Assembly: GCA_031556065.1 (NCBI GenBank)
Contig: JAVBTR010000054.1
Coordinates: 1-64,000, forward strand
Direction of reading: 5' to 3'
Length of the DNA stretch: 64,000 nt
Source: JAVBTR01 sp031556065
GTDB lineage: Bacteria; Bacillota; Clostridia; Christensenellales; Aristaeellaceae
The notes below the pieces were generated by a model that worked only from the letters and a program-made list of their open reading frames with translations, made no database searches and was not told the origin of the DNA. Each line of letters opens with the position of its first letter. Position 1 is the first letter of the stretch. The position numbers and the translations under genes were made by a program. Positions 9,668 to 17,996 of this stretch are shown here, piece by piece.

Positions 9668-10597
9668 CTACCCTTTGACCGCACCGATCATGATACCCTT
9701 GACAAAGAAACGTTGAAATATGGGATAGACCAGAAGAATCGGGAACGCAACGATAATCGTGACCGTCATGCGGATTGAAGTCTGTGTTTGGGCGTTGGAA
9801 ATGGATTGTGTGCTTCCCGCCGTAGCGTTTACAATGGCTTTGAGCGATTGCGATGATTGGAGGTAGCGGTAGAGCACAAATTGCAGAGTATAGTTTTTTT
9901 CTTGCGTCATGAGCAGCAGCGTATCCTGAAAGGAGTTCCATTGCGCTACCGCAGCAAAAATGCAGATCGTTGCCAGTATGGGTTTGCAGATTGGCAATAT
10001 GATTCGGAAAAAGATAGCCAACACTCCGGCGCCATCGCAGATAGCTGCTTCCTGCAACGCATAGGGCGTCGATTCGATATAGGTCTTAGTAAGGATAATG
10101 TAGAACGGTGAAATAGCCATCGGCAGGATGTATGCTAGAAAATTATTGATAAGCCCTAAGTTCATCATCGTCAGGTACCAGGGAATAATACCTGCGTTAA
10201 AGTACATGGTAATGATCACAAAGCGGTACCAGAACTTCCTGCGCCACACGGTTTCACGGGTAAACATATAGCCTAGAAACGCAGATGTAAATAAGACTGT
10301 CAATGTGCCTATCACCGTACGGCTGACAGATATCATCGCCGCATTTAAAAGACCCGGTATTTTTATAGCATCAACGTAATTTTGGAAGTGTATTTCTTTG
10401 GGGAAAAAGGTGATAGCGCCGCGCTCGCTTAGCTTGTTATTACTAATGGAGTTGATAAAGATATAGTAGAACGGATAAGCGCAAATGAAGCCATACAGGC
10501 CATACACCAAGCAGATTACGACGTCCATCACCTTGTCGCCAATCGTCTTATCCGAAACGGCGCGCCCCTTGCTGATACGAGAAAGCTGATCATCCAT
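9668..10597 (-). CDS. Carbohydrate ABC importer permease, YtcP/MalG type (operon A)
   Basis: A polytopic membrane protein of about 309 residues with roughly six membrane helices. The cytoplasmic EAA loop reads EAAICDGAGVLAIFFRIILP, the contact site for the ATPase. The C-terminus GIMIGAVKG is typical for this permease class. A TTG at 10606 is in frame, but the GGGGAGG site is 2 nt from it and 11 nt from the ATG at 10597, so the ATG is chosen. It pairs with the LplB-type permease directly upstream. No ATPase gene is in the operon, so a shared MsmX-like ATPase encoded elsewhere is inferred. Confidence 0.9.
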   Translation of the reverse strand: MDDQLSRISKGRAVSDKTIGDKVMDVVICLVYGLYGFICAYPFYYIFINSISNNKLSERGAITFFPKEIHFQNYVDAIKIPGLLNAAMISVSRTVIGTLTVLFTSAFLGYMFTRETVWRRKFWYRFVIITMYFNAGIIPWYLTMMNLGLINNFLAYILPMAISPFYIILTKTYIESTPYALQEAAICDGAGVLAIFFRIILPICKPILATICIFAAVAQWNSFQDTLLLMTQEKNYTLQFVLYRYLQSSQSLKAIVNATAGSTQSISNAQTQTSIRMTVTIIVAFPILLVYPIFQRFFVKGIMIGAVKG

Positions 10598-10615
10598 TAT
10601 TATCAATACCTCCCC

Positions 10616-11536
10616 TTACACGATGCTTTCCTTGCGCAGCAGCTTGGAGGCGGTGTTGGCCCCAAAGAGAAGCACAAGACTTACAATGCTTTTGAGCATA
10701 CTCAGCGCAGTGGATATAGAGTAAACAGGCGGCTTGCTGGTCGAAATATTGTAGACGTACAAGTCAAGCACTTGAATGTACTCCCGGTTCCAAGAGTTCT
10801 GGAACACAAAATACTGTTCCATGCCGTTGTTAAGGAAGTTTGATATGTTCAGCAGCAGTATTACAAAGAAGGTAGGTAATAAGCTTGGCAGTGTCACATG
10901 CCAGATGCTTTGCATCCGCGATGCGCCATCAACCCGTGCCGCCTCATAGATCTCTGCATCGATCCCTGCGATCGCCGCAACATACATGATTGACGCCCAG
11001 CCCAGATTTTTCCATGTAAGCCATAGCCACATTTTGAACCATATGTGGCTGTTGGACTTCATAAAATCGATAGGTTGAGAGGTCAATCCCATTCCCTGTA
11101 GAACCGAGTTAAACAAACCTGTGTTGCTCATAAGCAGAAAAGCAACGGAGTACACCAGCACCCAACTGATGAAGTTCGGCAGCGTGGTTACTGTTTGAAT
11201 CAGTCTTTTGTAGCGCATCGATTTGATCTCGTTGAGAAACACAGCGAAAAACATCGGCAACCATGAAAAGGCCAAGGAGATGCCGCTCATCGCAAATGTG
11301 TTGCGTAAGACTTGCAATGTTTGCCTTAAATAGGAAGGGTTTTGAAACATAAACCGAAACCATTTTAAGCCAACATACGAATCCCATGAAAATGGCTTGG
11401 GTGGCTGATAATCAAAAAACGAATAGATCCAGCCATACAAGGGGTAATAGCTAAATATCGCTATAATGATAATAAAAGGCAATATGTATAAAAACTCCCT
11501 GTAGCCCTGCAGTCTTTTTTCACTAAAGGATTTCAT
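10616..11536 (-). CDS. Carbohydrate ABC importer permease, LplB type (operon A)
   Basis: A membrane protein of 306 residues with about six membrane segments, first gene of operon A. The EAA loop is IYEAARVDGASRMQSIWHVT. The ATG at 11536 is preceded by GGGAG at 8 nt; the longer reading from 11551 has no ribosome binding site. It forms the heterodimeric pore with the next gene product. Its promoter region carries the motif shared with operon B, and the AraC regulator gene is divergent upstream. Confidence 0.9.
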   Translation of the reverse strand: MKSFSEKRLQGYREFLYILPFIIIIAIFSYYPLYGWIYSFFDYQPPKPFSWDSYVGLKWFRFMFQNPSYLRQTLQVLRNTFAMSGISLAFSWLPMFFAVFLNEIKSMRYKRLIQTVTTLPNFISWVLVYSVAFLLMSNTGLFNSVLQGMGLTSQPIDFMKSNSHIWFKMWLWLTWKNLGWASIMYVAAIAGIDAEIYEAARVDGASRMQSIWHVTLPSLLPTFFVILLLNISNFLNNGMEQYFVFQNSWNREYIQVLDLYVYNISTSKPPVYSISTALSMLKSIVSLVLLFGANTASKLLRKESIV

Positions 11537-11604
11537 GGCATCCACTCCCATTGCTGTTTAGTTTTATCATCTGCCCTTATAATAGCGCAATCGGAGATTG
11601 AAAG

Positions 11605-11648
11605 GCTCGTCAAGTCTTGCGAATTATTTTCGTAATTTGCTATCTTGC
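11605..11648 (-). promoter_or_regulatory. Predicted AraC operator upstream of operon A
   Basis: On the minus strand this segment reads GCAAAT, an AT-rich stretch, then GCAAGACTTGACGAGC, giving GCAA-type half-sites about 20-21 nt apart. The same arrangement lies upstream of operon B at 16416-16452. A TATTAT -10 candidate lies about 23 nt beyond the TTGACG, so a good -35 at standard spacing is missing, as expected for an activator-dependent promoter. The divergent AraC gene is the natural candidate for the bound protein. Confidence 0.6.
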
Positions 11649-11709
11649 ACAAATTACGCTATAATAACTATATAGTTTGGATGTTTTCAATCGTTTAAAG
11701 GAGGCACTT

Positions 11710-12669
11710 ATGGCCGAGCAAGAACAACAAAGTACCGCTTCGCCTCGCCCACAGCCCGTTTCAGGTTATCGCACGTATCAGCTTTTGCACGGCACACAGG
11801 AAGAAATTGAATACTTGCCCGGCACTTCTGTACGCATTTGGTACACCCATTTAGATACTGCGTATCCTGAGCATTGGCATACCGCTCTTGAAATCATCGT
11901 GGGCGAACGTTCCCATTATAAAATAGAGGCAGAAGGCGTTGAATATAACATAGCCCCCGGTGAAATTATGATCATGCCCGGTGGTGTAACTCATTCATTA
12001 GCACCCGCCTCAGACTGCAATGGCTATGTCTATCTTTTAAACTTGGATTTTCTCGATCGCATCAAGAGTGCGTCCCGGGTCATGTCGTTGCTTTCCCATC
12101 CTTTATACATTACAGAAAAAAACAGCCCCGCCCTTTACCCTGCAGTTTCAACTTTGTTGCGACAAATGCGGGAAGACTATTTTTCTACGAACGACCTTCG
12201 TGAATTAATGGTAGATGCCCGCATTCTTATGCTTATGGAGGTGCTGATCCACCACTTTTTTACAGACGACACCTCTGATGGCGGCCGTATAGATAAGCGC
12301 AAGGAACACGGTGATCGCTTTGCAGAAGTGATCAACTATATTAACAACAATTATACTGAGGAATTAACCGTTGATGAGATCGCCAAACGCTTTGGGCTTT
12401 CCAAATTTTACTTTTCTCGTCTGTTTAAACAGTATTCTCACTACGCTTTCAACGATTATATTTCTTTCAGGCGCATAAAGGCAGCGGAGCTCCTTTTGGC
12501 AGATCAAACCCTTTCCATAACAGATGTGGCTTTCCAATCGGGTTTTTCCAGCCTGTCCACCTTCAGCCGAGCCTTCCGGGATCAAAAAAACTGCACTCCC
12601 TCAGAATACCGCCAAGTTTATGTAAAGCATTACGATAACTTCAAAAACAAACTTCATATCGAAGAATAG
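11710..12669 (+). CDS. AraC-family regulator with N-terminal cupin
   Basis: A 319-residue regulator. The N-terminal half is a cupin-type sensor (PEHWHTALEIIVG and PGEIMIMPGGVTHSL blocks, about residues 50-100). The C-terminal 100 residues form two helix-turn-helix motifs (TVDEIAKRFGLSKFYFSRLF and DVAFQSGFSSLSTFSRAFRD). The frame is open from a TTG at 11677, but the ATG at 11710 has AAAGGAGG 6 nt upstream. It is divergent from operon A and faces operon B across a shared terminator. The motif shared by both operon promoters suggests it controls both, probably as an activator responding to a xylan-derived sugar; this is inference. Confidence 0.9.
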   Translation: MAEQEQQSTASPRPQPVSGYRTYQLLHGTQEEIEYLPGTSVRIWYTHLDTAYPEHWHTALEIIVGERSHYKIEAEGVEYNIAPGEIMIMPGGVTHSLAPASDCNGYVYLLNLDFLDRIKSASRVMSLLSHPLYITEKNSPALYPAVSTLLRQMREDYFSTNDLRELMVDARILMLMEVLIHHFFTDDTSDGGRIDKRKEHGDRFAEVINYINNNYTEELTVDEIAKRFGLSKFYFSRLFKQYSHYAFNDYISFRRIKAAELLLADQTLSITDVAFQSGFSSLSTFSRAFRDQKNCTPSEYRQVYVKHYDNFKNKLHIEE

Positions 12670-12689
12670 CAGCTTATCTTAGCTCAACG

Positions 12690-12727
12690 AAAAAGCCTCT
12701 TTGGCGCAATGCAAAGAGGCTTTTTTA
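12690..12727. terminator. Bidirectional terminator
   Basis: A perfect 9-bp stem (12695-12703 with 12712-12720, GCCTCTTTG) with an 8-nt loop is flanked by an A-run on the left and a T-run on the right. It can end both the AraC transcript (plus) and operon B (minus), whose last stop codon lies at its edge. Confidence 0.9.
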
Positions 12728-13642
12728 TTATCCCTTGACTGCTCCCAGCATAACACCCTTTGTGAAATACTTTTGCAGGAATGGATAAACGATCAAGATA
12801 GGAACCGAGGCCACCACCGTAATAGCCGAACGGATGGATACCGGCGTAATGGTACTTGTCATTTTATTCTGGGTAAAGGCAGACATATCTGCTCGTCCTG
12901 TTTGGGAAGCGGAAGCTAATAGCTTCATCATTTCATATTGAAGTGTAGTCAACGCCTTGCTGCCGGAGCAGTAGAGGAAGGTATCAAACCAGGAGTTCCA
13001 TGCGCCTACTGCGCACCATAGCGCAACCGTAGCCAAAACAGGCTTACTGCAGGGGATAATGATCTGTACAAACGTCCGCATATACCCTGCGCCATCAACC
13101 CGGGCAGCGTCAAAAAGACTTTCGGGCAAGGCTTGCATAAAGGATTTGATAACCAGTACATTAAACACGCCAATCATCCCCGGCAAAACATAAACAAGGA
13201 AATTATTGATCAATTTTAGATCTCTGATCAGGAAGTAATTGGGAATAAGCCCTGCTGACACGTACATTGTAATAAGAAAATACCGCGAAACGAATTTCCT
13301 CCACATGAATTCCGGCCGGGACAAAACAAATGCGATCATAGAAGAAACAAATACGCCAAGCACTGTGGAAATAACTGTACGCAGGACTGAATTAATCACC
13401 GCCGTCAGCATCAAGTCATTTCTGAAAATCATCTCATAACTATACAGTGAAAACGTTCGGGGAAAGAGCGTTATACCGCCCCGTAGTGAATCCTGTGCGT
13501 CATTTAGAGAAATAGCAATGGTGTTCCAAAAAGGGTAAACCATGATAACAATAAGAATAACCATATAGAGCGTGTTCAGGGTATGGAATACCAGGGGCTC
13601 CACCTTAATCTTATCCCTTTTGCGATTCGTTATTTTAATCAT
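12728..13642 (-). CDS. Carbohydrate ABC importer permease, YtcP/MalG type (operon B)
   Basis: A 304-residue membrane protein with about six helices. The EAA loop reads FDAARVDGAGYMRTFVQIII and the C-terminus is TKGVMLGAVKG, the usual YtcP ending. The ATG at 13642 follows AAGGTG by 6 nt; upstream in-frame codons lack a ribosome binding site. It is the last gene of a three-gene transporter operon that has no enzymes. It pairs with the LplB-type permease 13 nt upstream. Confidence 0.9.
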   Translation of the reverse strand: MIKITNRKRDKIKVEPLVFHTLNTLYMVILIVIMVYPFWNTIAISLNDAQDSLRGGITLFPRTFSLYSYEMIFRNDLMLTAVINSVLRTVISTVLGVFVSSMIAFVLSRPEFMWRKFVSRYFLITMYVSAGLIPNYFLIRDLKLINNFLVYVLPGMIGVFNVLVIKSFMQALPESLFDAARVDGAGYMRTFVQIIIPCSKPVLATVALWCAVGAWNSWFDTFLYCSGSKALTTLQYEMMKLLASASQTGRADMSAFTQNKMTSTITPVSIRSAITVVASVPILIVYPFLQKYFTKGVMLGAVKG

Positions 13643-13655
13643 GTTCAACACCTTC

Positions 13656-14588
13656 TTAGAACAAATTATCTTCGCCAAGCCGCCCGGCGATCATGTTTGC
13701 GCCTGCCACAAGAATAATGGAGACAAGCGATTTGAACATGCCTGCTGCTGTGGCAAGAGAATAGTTGCCAATGCCTATACCGAAGCGCACCACATAAATA
13801 TCGATAGTCTGGGATACATCCTGCACAAGCCCGCCGCCAAGAAGATAAGGGATCTCAAAGCCCGCATTGAGTACCCACCCCAGATTCATGATCATGATAA
13901 TCAGCACAGTAGAACGAATACAGGGAAGTGTGACATGCCACATACGGCGATAGCGATTTGCACCATCGATCTCGGCTGCCTCATATAAGGATGGATCGAT
14001 GCCGGCTATGGCCGCTATATAGATAATGGAATTCCATCCCATTTCTTTCCATACGTTGGAAAAGCCGGTTACCCACCAGAACAAATCCTTTTGACCCAGC
14101 CATAAAACTGGCTTTTGAATGATGCCTAACGCAAGAAATATTTTGTTCACCGGGCCTTCTGATGAAAGCATACTGGAAATAATCGAACAAACAATGACCC
14201 AGCTGAGAAAATGAGGGAGATACGAAACGGTTTGGGTCAGTTTTTTAAATTTAGTTGACCTGATCTCATTTAATAAAAGTGCGAAGGAGATCGAAAAAAC
14301 GAAGCCCAAAACCAATGAGATAATCGACATTGCCAAGGTATTACGTATGGCGTACATGACTTCGGGGCTTGAAAAAAGAAACTTAAACTGATCCAAGCCT
14401 ACAAACTCGCTGCCCCAATACCCCTTAGCCGGCTTAAACTTTTGAAAAGCCATGATCCACCCGGTAAGCGGGTAGTAGCTAAATATAAACGTAAAAATCA
14501 TGCAAGGGATGATCATAAAGAACAGTGCTTTTTGTGCCTTAAATCTCATCCATAGAGACCGACGGCTTTTGGCATACATCATTTTCAT
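13656..14588 (-). CDS. Carbohydrate ABC importer permease, LplB type (operon B)
   Basis: A membrane protein of 310 residues with about six helices and an EAA loop LYEAAEIDGANRYRRMWHVT. The ATG at 14588 is the likely start, with a weak GTGGGGT-type site; upstream in-frame codons to 14636 cover the intergenic hairpin and are unlikely to be translated. It follows the binding-protein gene after a strong hairpin. The ligand is not defined by sequence. Confidence 0.88.
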   Translation of the reverse strand: MKMMYAKSRRSLWMRFKAQKALFFMIIPCMIFTFIFSYYPLTGWIMAFQKFKPAKGYWGSEFVGLDQFKFLFSSPEVMYAIRNTLAMSIISLVLGFVFSISFALLLNEIRSTKFKKLTQTVSYLPHFLSWVIVCSIISSMLSSEGPVNKIFLALGIIQKPVLWLGQKDLFWWVTGFSNVWKEMGWNSIIYIAAIAGIDPSLYEAAEIDGANRYRRMWHVTLPCIRSTVLIIMIMNLGWVLNAGFEIPYLLGGGLVQDVSQTIDIYVVRFGIGIGNYSLATAAGMFKSLVSIILVAGANMIAGRLGEDNLF

Positions 14589-14614
14589 CACTACCCCACT
14601 TTGTGCTAAGAATA

Positions 14615-14657
14615 ATCCCTGCAATTTACAGGTCAATACGCTATAAATTGCAGGGAT
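14615..14657 (-). terminator. Strong intercistronic hairpin after the operon B binding-protein gene
   Basis: A perfect 14-bp inverted repeat (14615-14628 with 14644-14657; arm ATCCCTGCAATTTA) with a 15-nt loop lies between the binding-protein and permease genes. The following T-run on the minus strand is poor, so it may stabilise the upstream mRNA or attenuate rather than fully terminate. Confidence 0.75.
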
Positions 14658-14668
14658 CCGGTCATTGT

Positions 14669-16330
14669 TTAACGGCTTAATTTTTCCTGGATCTGCTTGT
14701 TCACATCATCTAGATAATCCTGCACACCAGCTGCATCCCACGCTGCCAGGAATTCATCCCACTTGGCATCGTATTCGCTGGGTTCGCACAAGATAAGCTG
14801 AGGATAATAGGTCATGCCCAAGGTTTCCAGCTTGGCTTTGGCAATCGCGGAAGGACTTGCATCTTCAATTACAAAGCCCCATACCGGGTAGTAGGACGGA
14901 TGTACGTAGGGGGCTGGTAGTAATTCGCCCTGATACTTGATCCCGAAGGAATTCAGGAACGCCTGATCATATTCGCTTTGCTGCATCAGATATTCGTATT
15001 CAGAATCTGCAGGGGTGCAAGGCGCGCCATCTTCATACAGACCTTGGCGTTTGGGGGTATAGTTTAAGAGCGTAGCCGCTGTCTTGTCGCGGTTAAGCGC
15101 AACATCTTTAACAATGGCGCGACGTTCAGGTGTTAAGTACTTTCCGCCATCATCTGTAACGATATGGTCCACACCTTCAACGCCCCAGTTCAAGTAATCC
15201 TGCACTTCACGTTGAAGCATCCAGTTCCAAAATGCCATAAGCCTTTCGGGTTCTTTGCAGCTGGTGGTAATACCAACGCCGCCGTTGCCTGTAACAATAC
15301 CGCTCTTGGCATCCAGATAAACGGCTTCCACACCGGGATTGGCGATCGGCACAGAAACATAGGTGTGTTCAAAATTGCCATCGGCATAAATAAGGTTTTC
15401 CGCACTGCCAAAGTTCCAACGCTGGTCGAACATGCCAAGGACTGCGCCGGTAGACATGCGGGCAATGTATTCATCGTAGCTTTGGGTCAATGTATCGGCC
15501 TGGATAACACCGGCATGATACATATCGTTAAGCTTCTTGTAGTAAACCTTTGCCGCATCAGAAATTTGGTAATAAGACGCTACATTGGTAGCATAATCCA
15601 CATATACATCGCCCTGGTTGCTGTTACCCAACAGGTGCATAGCGGGATTGCGCAGGCAGAAGGAACGCCAGCCGTCAGCCAGAACTTCGAAACCAATGGT
15701 TTTTACACCATTGATTTCCGGATGATTCTTCTGGTACGCTTGAATCATATCAAAGTATTCATCGATGGTTTTAGGGATTACATAACCGGCTTCCGCAAGC
15801 ACATCCTTTTGAATAAAGAAGCCAGCGCCGCCATTTTCAAAAATCGGGGACTGGTACTGCTCAACGTTGTAGATTTCCAGCCAGTACATGTGGCCATCGC
15901 CGTATGCAGTGCTCATGTTTGCATAGTGCGGTGTATATTGCTGCACCAGGTTTGGGTAGTTGGGCAGCATATCTTCAAGGGGAATCAAAGCGCCGCCTTC
16001 CACATACCGGGCGCCGCCGCCCATAATGATGTCCGGATATTCGCCGCCAGCCAACATTACGCCTGTTTTCTGCTCCAAATCGCCTACAAGAAATTCAAAT
16101 TCAATGGTAACACCCGTCAGTTCCTGGATCTTTTTAATCGCAGGATTATCCTTTGCAGGCGCCTGGCCAGGATCGCGAACAAAGCAGGTAAAGGTAATCG
16201 GCTTATCCGCATCAGCCATGGGGATAAGACCTGTTTCCGGGTCCGGGGTCAATGCGCTTTGTGCAGTTCCAATTTGGATGCATCCCAGAATCATAACCAG
16301 GGTAAGCAACAGAGAAACGATTTTCTTCAT
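14669..16330 (-). CDS. Extracellular sugar-binding protein of an ABC importer (operon B)
   Basis: A 553-residue LplA-like solute-binding protein. The signal segment MKKIVSLLLTLVMILGC is followed by IQIGTAQSA; Cys17 could be a weak lipobox (ILGC) or cleavage could occur after AQSA. The mature protein begins with a PITFTCFVRDP strand. AAGGAGGAG precedes the ATG. It is the first gene of operon B and has a good sigma-A-like promoter overlapping the motif shared with operon A, suggesting a related ligand such as longer or differently decorated oligosaccharides. Confidence 0.88.
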   Translation of the reverse strand: MKKIVSLLLTLVMILGCIQIGTAQSALTPDPETGLIPMADADKPITFTCFVRDPGQAPAKDNPAIKKIQELTGVTIEFEFLVGDLEQKTGVMLAGGEYPDIIMGGGARYVEGGALIPLEDMLPNYPNLVQQYTPHYANMSTAYGDGHMYWLEIYNVEQYQSPIFENGGAGFFIQKDVLAEAGYVIPKTIDEYFDMIQAYQKNHPEINGVKTIGFEVLADGWRSFCLRNPAMHLLGNSNQGDVYVDYATNVASYYQISDAAKVYYKKLNDMYHAGVIQADTLTQSYDEYIARMSTGAVLGMFDQRWNFGSAENLIYADGNFEHTYVSVPIANPGVEAVYLDAKSGIVTGNGGVGITTSCKEPERLMAFWNWMLQREVQDYLNWGVEGVDHIVTDDGGKYLTPERRAIVKDVALNRDKTAATLLNYTPKRQGLYEDGAPCTPADSEYEYLMQQSEYDQAFLNSFGIKYQGELLPAPYVHPSYYPVWGFVIEDASPSAIAKAKLETLGMTYYPQLILCEPSEYDAKWDEFLAAWDAAGVQDYLDDVNKQIQEKLSR

Positions 16331-16395
16331 TGGGTATACTCCTCCTTACGAATGTTTAGTTTTTATGGCTGTCTGCCACTGTTTGTTTACACTTT

Positions 16396-16424
16396 ATCGT
16401 AAGTGCACAAAAATCGCTCGTCAA
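16396..16424 (-). promoter_or_regulatory. Operon B promoter
   Basis: On the minus strand TTGACG (16424-16419) and TACGAT (16401-16396) are separated by 17 nt. The -35 lies inside the motif shared with operon A. Confidence 0.75.
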
Positions 16425-16452
16425 TTCTTGCCATTATTTTTTCATATCTTGC
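16416..16452 (-). promoter_or_regulatory. Predicted AraC operator upstream of operon B
   Basis: On the minus strand two GCAAGA half-sites start 21 nt apart, with an AT-rich spacer, and the second runs into TTGACGAGC. The 21-nt spacing on one face of the helix and overlap with the -35 fit AraC-type class II activation. The counterpart is at 11605-11648. Confidence 0.6.
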
Positions 16453-17994
16453 TCAATAGGCAAGATTGAGTGCTTTACCGTTTTCATCTGTCCCCCATAC
16501 CGAAAAAGAATGGCTTTTGAGATCAGCTTCCAAATGAGCTATAAAGCCATCCTTGCGCCAAGTCCAATGCAATTGATGTAGGGGGGTATCTGCTGCCTCG
16601 AATGCGGCATCAAACCCGAAAGCATTGAATGTATTGCGAAACCTAAGCAACTCCAGCTGCTTTTTCACAACCTGTTTTTCAAGGCTTGATTCGATTTCAT
16701 TCAAGGATAGATTAGTACGATTGATCTCCTTATGACTGCCCTCCCCGGCGTTTCTTACGGCCTCCAAATCGTTACACCCGGCAAACAAATCCAGGTACCA
16801 CACCTGAGGCTTTCCCGGCATAAATAGTTGGATGGCTCTGGCTAAAAGCATTTTCTGTTCATCTTCGCCCAAGGCGCTGAAATAAGTTGCATTCACTTGG
16901 TAATACACGTTTTTCTGCCCATGCAAATCTTTCACCAGGCCTCCGCGGCTAACAACGGTGTCGATCAATGCCTGTATTTGCTCCTCCGAAAGCAGGCCCT
17001 TTAAATCCAACAACGGGATTCCATCATGGCAGCCTAGCATGTTTACCGTGCGTATCTTTTTTGCCGCCAGCTCCTCCGCCCAGGCACATAGCCGTTGGCC
17101 AGAGCCGTTTTCAATGGCATCGATCACTAGTCCGGGAAGGAAAAAGTCATAGCACATATAGCCTGCTTGGGCCAACATTTCGTAGGTTTTTTCTTCATAC
17201 CCGGCGTGGATTTCCGGCAGAAGGGTCAGCTGATATTGATCTGCCAGAAGCTTTATCTTGTTAAGCAGCTCAAAGGTATCCGGCTGGTTCAAAAAGTTCC
17301 GCTTGCCAACGGTTTTAGGCGCATAAGCAAAGGCATCCAGCCGAATGATCTTCGCGCCATACCCTGCCAGGTTTTTAAGCGTATTATTGTAATAATCCCA
17401 TACCAGGGGAGATTTAATGTTCAAATCCATCTGGCCCAGGTATTGACGGCTGCCATCTACCTCTGAATAGCGTACCTCTTGATAAAAGGTATTCCAATAA
17501 GGCACATAAGAGCCGTCCGGGAACTGCACCATTAATATGGGTAGCCCCGGCTTTCTAAAAAACATATCCTTGATCAAATCCGAATTGGGCTGAATATAGC
17601 CCTGCTCCGTCATCTGCCCATGGCCTTCCCAGAAACGGTTCCAATCGATAAAGAAATCCCGATAAGGGGATGCCTCGCCGTTTTTTAATATGTCTTGAAA
17701 TTCCTTGCACGAAACCGAGGCGTGGTTTAAGATAAAATCCAGCTTTAAGTCGATTCCCATAGCGTAAAGCTGCGCTAAATCCGCTTCTTTCGCAATCTGC
17801 TCATTCAAGTCGTAATCGACAACAGAAAAGCCCCGATCCAAGTCGGAATGGTAAAGGCTTGGCAGCACATAGGCGGATGTAAAAACATCCTTAAACCGAT
17901 CATCCTTTAAAAGTTTGACCACATCAGCTAGGGTTCTGCCCATGCTGTCCGGGTAGAAATTGAGCATGGGTCCGGTGTTGTTCGTGTTGCCCAT
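16453..17994 (-). CDS. GH13_18 sucrose phosphorylase-like enzyme
   Basis: A 513-residue intracellular alpha-amylase-superfamily protein of the sucrose phosphorylase subgroup. Nucleophile Asp220 is in IIRLDAFAY, acid/base Glu261 in LLPEIHAGY and the third carboxylate Asp324 in GCHDGIPLLDLKG. Members cleave sucrose, sucrose 6'-phosphate, glucosylglycerol or glucosylglycerate with phosphate, so the substrate is open. Three ATGs are adjacent; the third at 17994 is 7 nt from AAGGAG and is preferred. It ends operon C after a P-loop kinase gene, which suggests the kinase acts on the released acceptor. Confidence 0.85.
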   Translation of the reverse strand: MGNTNNTGPMLNFYPDSMGRTLADVVKLLKDDRFKDVFTSAYVLPSLYHSDLDRGFSVVDYDLNEQIAKEADLAQLYAMGIDLKLDFILNHASVSCKEFQDILKNGEASPYRDFFIDWNRFWEGHGQMTEQGYIQPNSDLIKDMFFRKPGLPILMVQFPDGSYVPYWNTFYQEVRYSEVDGSRQYLGQMDLNIKSPLVWDYYNNTLKNLAGYGAKIIRLDAFAYAPKTVGKRNFLNQPDTFELLNKIKLLADQYQLTLLPEIHAGYEEKTYEMLAQAGYMCYDFFLPGLVIDAIENGSGQRLCAWAEELAAKKIRTVNMLGCHDGIPLLDLKGLLSEEQIQALIDTVVSRGGLVKDLHGQKNVYYQVNATYFSALGEDEQKMLLARAIQLFMPGKPQVWYLDLFAGCNDLEAVRNAGEGSHKEINRTNLSLNEIESSLEKQVVKKQLELLRFRNTFNAFGFDAAFEAADTPLHQLHWTWRKDGFIAHLEADLKSHSFSVWGTDENGKALNLAY

Positions 17995-17996
17995 CA

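Noticed and set aside
11645..11674. Sigma-A promoter TTGCAC/TATAAT for the first AraC gene
   Set aside because: The spacing is only 9 nt to TATAAT, and 18 nt leads only to TATATA overlapping the operator; not strong enough to list.
15164..16402. 412-residue plus-strand open frame opposite the operon B binding protein
   Set aside because: It lies entirely antisense to a gene with a signal peptide, promoter and good start, and its translation resembles no family.
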